Positions 6,087 through 8,917 of a DNA stretch of 8,917 bases are shown here, in pieces (the first letter of the stretch is position 1; each line of letters starts with the position of its first letter). The stretch lies in NCBI GenBank assembly GCA_020846575.1, contig JADLDQ010000151.1, forward strand, positions 1-8,917, written 5' to 3'. The DNA is from Burkholderiales bacterium. Lineage in GTDB: Bacteria > Pseudomonadota > Gammaproteobacteria > Burkholderiales > SG8-39. The translations under genes were made by a program, and so were the position numbers. The notes under the pieces were generated by a model. That model was not told the DNA's origin. It saw only the letters and a list, made by a program, of their open reading frames with translations, and searched no databases.

Positions 6087-7292
6087 ATGCAGGAAAGCAG
6101 TACGAGAATCCTGACCACCCATGTCGGCAGCCTGCCGCGGCCGGACGGACTGATCGAGGCCAACCGCACCCACCGCGGCGAGAACAGCAACGAGGCGGCG
6201 TTCCAGGCGCTGTTGCGCGAGGCGGTGATCGAGGTAGTCAAGCGGCAGCGGGACGCCGGCATCGACCAGCCTGGCGACGGTGAATTCGGCAAGGCGATGG
6301 GCCATCCCATCAGCTACGGGGCGTGGTGGAGCTACTCCTTTCAGCGCCTGAGCGGGCTGGAACTCGCCGCCCCGGGCGCGCCCTACGCCCGAATCGCCGC
6401 GGGCGAGCTGACTCTCACCGACCGCGCCCATCGGCGTGACCGCGCCAGGTTCCCTGGCGCCTACGCCGCCGGCGCGGAGTTCGGCGTCAGCATGGGGCCC
6501 GAACTGACGATGCCGCCGGTGTGCGTCGGGCCGCTGCGCTATGTGGGTCAAGCCGCGATCGCCGCCGACATCACCAACTTCAAGGCGGCGCTCGCCGCCG
6601 CGGGCCTGAGCGACGGTTTCATGACCTCGCTCGGTCCGGGCAGCGCGGCGCGCATCGGCAACCGCTACTACGCGAGCGAGGAAGAGTTCCTGTTCGGCTG
6701 CGCCGAGGCGATGCGCGATGAGTATCGGGCGATCGTCGATGCCGGGCTCATGCTGCAGATCGACGATCCCTCGATCGCCGAGAGCTGGGACCAGATCGTT
6801 CCCGAGCCGGGCCTCGAGGCCTACCGCAGGCACTCGATGCGACGCGTCGAGGCCCTGAACCACGCGCTGCGCGGCCTGCCGCCGGAGCGCATCCGTTTCC
6901 ACCTGTGCTGGGGCAGCTGGCATGGCCCGCACAGCACCGACATCCCGATGCGCGAAATCGTCGACGTGATGCTCGCGGTGAACTGCCAGGCCTATTCCTT
7001 CGAAGCCGGCAACGCGCGCCACGAGCACGAATGGAAGCTGTGGCAGGAGGTGCGCCTGCCCGAGGACAAGCGCAGTCTGCCCGGCGTGGTGAGCCACGCC
7101 ACCACCGTGGTGGAACACCCCGAACTCGTCGCCGAGCGCATCGAGCGCTTCGCCGCGGCGGTGGGCCGCGAGCGCGTCATCGCCTCGACCGATTGCGGGC
7201 TCGGCGGCCGCATCCACCCGGAGATCGCCTGGGCCAAGCTCGAGGCGCTGGCGCAGGGCGCGGCGATCGCGAGCAAGCGCTTATGGGCATGA
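6087..7292 (+). CDS. MetE C-terminal-like zinc enzyme (cobalamin-independent methionine synthase II / epoxyalkane:CoM transferase family)
   Basis: A 401-aa cytosolic enzyme that resembles only the catalytic half of MetE (which is about 750 aa). It starts with the family signature ILTTHVGSLPRPDGL (residues 8-22). All four zinc ligands are visible: His272 and Cys274 (HLCWG), Glu306 (SFEAGNARHEHEW) and Cys370 (STDCGLGG). The zinc activates a thiol for alkylation. Relatives move a methyl group to homocysteine or open an epoxide with coenzyme M. The long N-terminal domain that MetE needs for triglutamyl folate is absent, so ordinary methionine synthesis is unlikely. The company of a Bug receptor, redox proteins and a ThDP enzyme suggests a catabolic alkyl-transfer or C-S/C-O bond step. 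Start set by GGAGGAG. The next gene begins 19 nt downstream, so the two are co-transcribed. The exact substrate and thiol are not readable. Confidence 0.88.
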   Translation: MQESSTRILTTHVGSLPRPDGLIEANRTHRGENSNEAAFQALLREAVIEVVKRQRDAGIDQPGDGEFGKAMGHPISYGAWWSYSFQRLSGLELAAPGAPYARIAAGELTLTDRAHRRDRARFPGAYAAGAEFGVSMGPELTMPPVCVGPLRYVGQAAIAADITNFKAALAAAGLSDGFMTSLGPGSAARIGNRYYASEEEFLFGCAEAMRDEYRAIVDAGLMLQIDDPSIAESWDQIVPEPGLEAYRRHSMRRVEALNHALRGLPPERIRFHLCWGSWHGPHSTDIPMREIVDVMLAVNCQAYSFEAGNARHEHEWKLWQEVRLPEDKRSLPGVVSHATTVVEHPELVAERIERFAAAVGRERVIASTDCGLGGRIHPEIAWAKLEALAQGAAIASKRLWA

Positions 7293-7311
7293 CCCTCCCG
7301 GGGCAGTCACC

Positions 7312-8917
7312 ATGACCATGCTCACCGGCGCCCAGGCTCTCGTCCAATCTCTGAAGGCGAACCGTATCGACACCGTGTTCGGCCTGCCCGGGGTGCAGCT
7401 TGACCATGTCTTCGAGGAGCTCTACCAGGAGCGCTCGGCAATCCGTGTCATCAACTCGCGCCACGAACAGGGCGTCGCGTACATGGCATACGGCTACGCC
7501 GAGTCCACCGGAAAGCTGGGCACCTTCATGGTGGTGCCCGGTCCCGGTCTGCTCAACACGGCCACCCCCATCTGCATCGCGCGCGCGAGCAACACCCCGG
7601 TGCTCGCAATCAGCGGGCAGCTCTCGACGCGCTACATCGGCCGCGGCCTGGGCATCATGCACGAGGTGCACGACCAGCCTGGCGTCTTCGCTTCCTTCAC
7701 CAAGCGTCAAGTGTTCGCGGATCACCCCTCCCGAGTCCCGGCAGCGGTCGACGCTGCGGTTCGCGCGGCGCTCTCAAGACGCTGCGGACCGGTCCTGTTC
7801 GAGATTCCCGATGACGTGACCGAAGCGCGCGGCGAGGTGACACTGCTTGCGGCAGCAACGCGCGAGGCGGACCCGGCGCCGGACCCGGCGCTGATCGAGC
7901 GGGCTGCCGAGCTGCTGCAAGGGGCGCGCTGCCCCGCGTTCTTCGTTGGAGGCGGGATTTTCGGCGCGGAGCAGGATCTGCTGGCGATCGCCGAAAAACT
8001 GCAGGCGGCGATCATCATGACTCGCCACGGCCGCGGCGCGGTGTCGGACCGGCATTACCTCGCCCAGACCCTGTTTGGCGGCCACGCGCTGTGGCCCGAG
8101 GTCGACGTGGTCGTCGCGGTAGGAACCCGCTTCCTGGAGGGCGGCGACTGGTGGGGTCTGGATGCCGGTATCCGGACGATTCGCATCGACATCGATCCGT
8201 TGCAGGCCGAGAAGCCGGCGCCCGCGGACGTGAAGATCATCACCAGCGCCGCCAAGGGGCTCGGCGCGCTCAGGGCGGCGCTTGGCGGGGCTCCGCGAGC
8301 GTCGCGGCGCGCAGAGTTCGAAGCGCTCAAACGAGCGGCTCAGGGAAAACTCGACGCACTCGCGCCGCAGAAAGCATATTCCGATGCCATCCGCGCGGCG
8401 CTGCCCGACGAGGCCATCGTGGTCGCGGACATCACGCAGGTCGGGTTCTACGCCTGGTCGGGTTTCCCGGTCTATTCGCCGCGGACCCTCATACATTCCG
8501 GATATCAGAATTCACTCGGCTTCGGCTACGCGACCTCGCTGGGCGTCAAGGTGGCACATCCGGACCGGCCGGTGGTGGCAATCTGCGGCGACGGCGGATT
8601 CATGTTCACCATGCCGGAATTGGCGAGCGCCATGCAGCACGGAATTCACACGGTGGCGATCGTCTTCAACGACTCGGGTTTCGGCAACGTGCGCCGGACT
8701 CAGAAGCTGCGGTTCGCCGAGCATTACGTCGGCTGCGATCTGTCGAATCCGGACTTCGTCGCGCTGGCCGGATTGTTCGGCGCCCTCGGCCTGCGCGCCG
8801 ACTCGCCGGAGATGCTCGGACAGCAACTCGGCAAGGCGCTCGCGGCAGGAGGTCCGGCGCTGATCGAGGTGCCGGTCGGACTCATGCCGGCGTGGGAGCC
8901 GCTGATACCGCGATCCA
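7312..8917 (+). CDS. Thiamine-diphosphate enzyme, acetolactate synthase/benzoylformate decarboxylase-like (partial, right end missing)
   Basis: 535 codons are present and no stop is reached, but the family is usually about 540-570 aa, so little is missing. The three domains are in order: the Pyr domain with catalytic Glu52 (NSRHEQGVAYMAYGYAE), which activates ThDP; a central domain of the TPP_enzyme_M type around residues 190-330 (FFVGGGIFGAE, then VVAVGTRF); and the PP domain with GDG (426-428) and NDSGFGNVRR (453-462), which holds the metal and diphosphate. The second metal-binding residue is Asp454 where many relatives have Asn, a variant also known in the superfamily. The enzyme should decarboxylate a 2-oxo acid or join it to another carbonyl compound. 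No small regulatory subunit of acetolactate synthase is seen, and the context is catabolic, so a role in branched-chain amino acid synthesis is unlikely. ATG 7312 was chosen; ATG 7318 is possible, and only a weak GGGG at 7300-7303 precedes them. Confidence 0.9.
   Translation, partial: MTMLTGAQALVQSLKANRIDTVFGLPGVQLDHVFEELYQERSAIRVINSRHEQGVAYMAYGYAESTGKLGTFMVVPGPGLLNTATPICIARASNTPVLAISGQLSTRYIGRGLGIMHEVHDQPGVFASFTKRQVFADHPSRVPAAVDAAVRAALSRRCGPVLFEIPDDVTEARGEVTLLAAATREADPAPDPALIERAAELLQGARCPAFFVGGGIFGAEQDLLAIAEKLQAAIIMTRHGRGAVSDRHYLAQTLFGGHALWPEVDVVVAVGTRFLEGGDWWGLDAGIRTIRIDIDPLQAEKPAPADVKIITSAAKGLGALRAALGGAPRASRRAEFEALKRAAQGKLDALAPQKAYSDAIRAALPDEAIVVADITQVGFYAWSGFPVYSPRTLIHSGYQNSLGFGYATSLGVKVAHPDRPVVAICGDGGFMFTMPELASAMQHGIHTVAIVFNDSGFGNVRRTQKLRFAEHYVGCDLSNPDFVALAGLFGALGLRADSPEMLGQQLGKALAAGGPALIEVPVGLMPAWEPLIPRS

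Noticed and set aside
5847..7217. Minus-strand open frame of 456 codons
   Set aside because: It is opposite the MetE-like gene, whose zinc ligands and family motifs are clear. The antisense translation has low complexity.
182..7292. A coenzyme M or sulfolactate pathway built from the dehydrogenase, MetE-like and ThDP genes
   Set aside because: It is attractive, because epoxyalkane:CoM transferase is MetE-like and sulfopyruvate decarboxylase uses ThDP. But no CoM synthesis gene or the other epoxide-pathway enzymes are present, and the dehydrogenase is not of the ComC type. It is kept only as a possibility to test.
7312..8917. Annotation as IlvB (biosynthetic acetolactate synthase)
   Set aside because: The catalytic motifs are shared by many ThDP enzymes. 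No small subunit gene is seen and the neighbours are not amino acid biosynthesis genes, so a gene symbol is not supported.

Overview
The window is high-GC DNA with strong GC bias at third codon positions, and all genes lie on the plus strand. The periplasmic Bug/TctC-type receptor, which is greatly expanded in Burkholderiales, together with the overall gene style, suggests a betaproteobacterium, probably Burkholderiales or a relative. This placement is an inference from gene content. No rRNA, tRNA, CRISPR array, insertion sequence or phage gene was seen.

Layout from left to right: (1) a malate/lactate dehydrogenase-family NAD enzyme (182-1099) that keeps its catalytic residues but lacks the usual substrate-selecting arginine; (2) a Bug-family solute receptor with a signal peptide (1323-2309), with no TctA or TctB membrane genes in the window; (3) a fumarate-reductase/AprA-like FAD protein (2513-4264); (4) a fusion of an N-terminal ferredoxin motif, a GltD-like NAD(P)H:FAD core and a C-terminal ferredoxin motif (4337-5962); (5) a single-domain MetE-like zinc enzyme (6087-7292); (6) a thiamine-diphosphate enzyme of the acetolactate synthase/benzoylformate decarboxylase type, cut by the right edge (7312-8917). 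Genes 5 and 6 are 19 nt apart and surely co-transcribed. Genes 3 to 5 are separated by 72 and 124 nt and are probably in the same transcript. The gaps before genes 2 and 3 are about 200 nt and hold short repeats and dyads that may be operators.

Taken together the set looks like an accessory catabolic locus, not a housekeeping one. It has a receptor for an organic anion, a 2-hydroxy-acid dehydrogenase of altered specificity, a two-gene flavin/iron-sulfur redox system fed by NAD(P)H, a zinc enzyme of the class that moves alkyl groups to thiols, and a 2-oxo-acid decarboxylase or carboligase. A hydroxy acid oxidised to an oxo acid and then decarboxylated is the simplest reading, with the flavoprotein pair reducing a C=C or similar bond and the MetE-like enzyme handling a methyl or thioether group. 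The substrate cannot be read from the sequence, and I do not recognise the combination as a described pathway.
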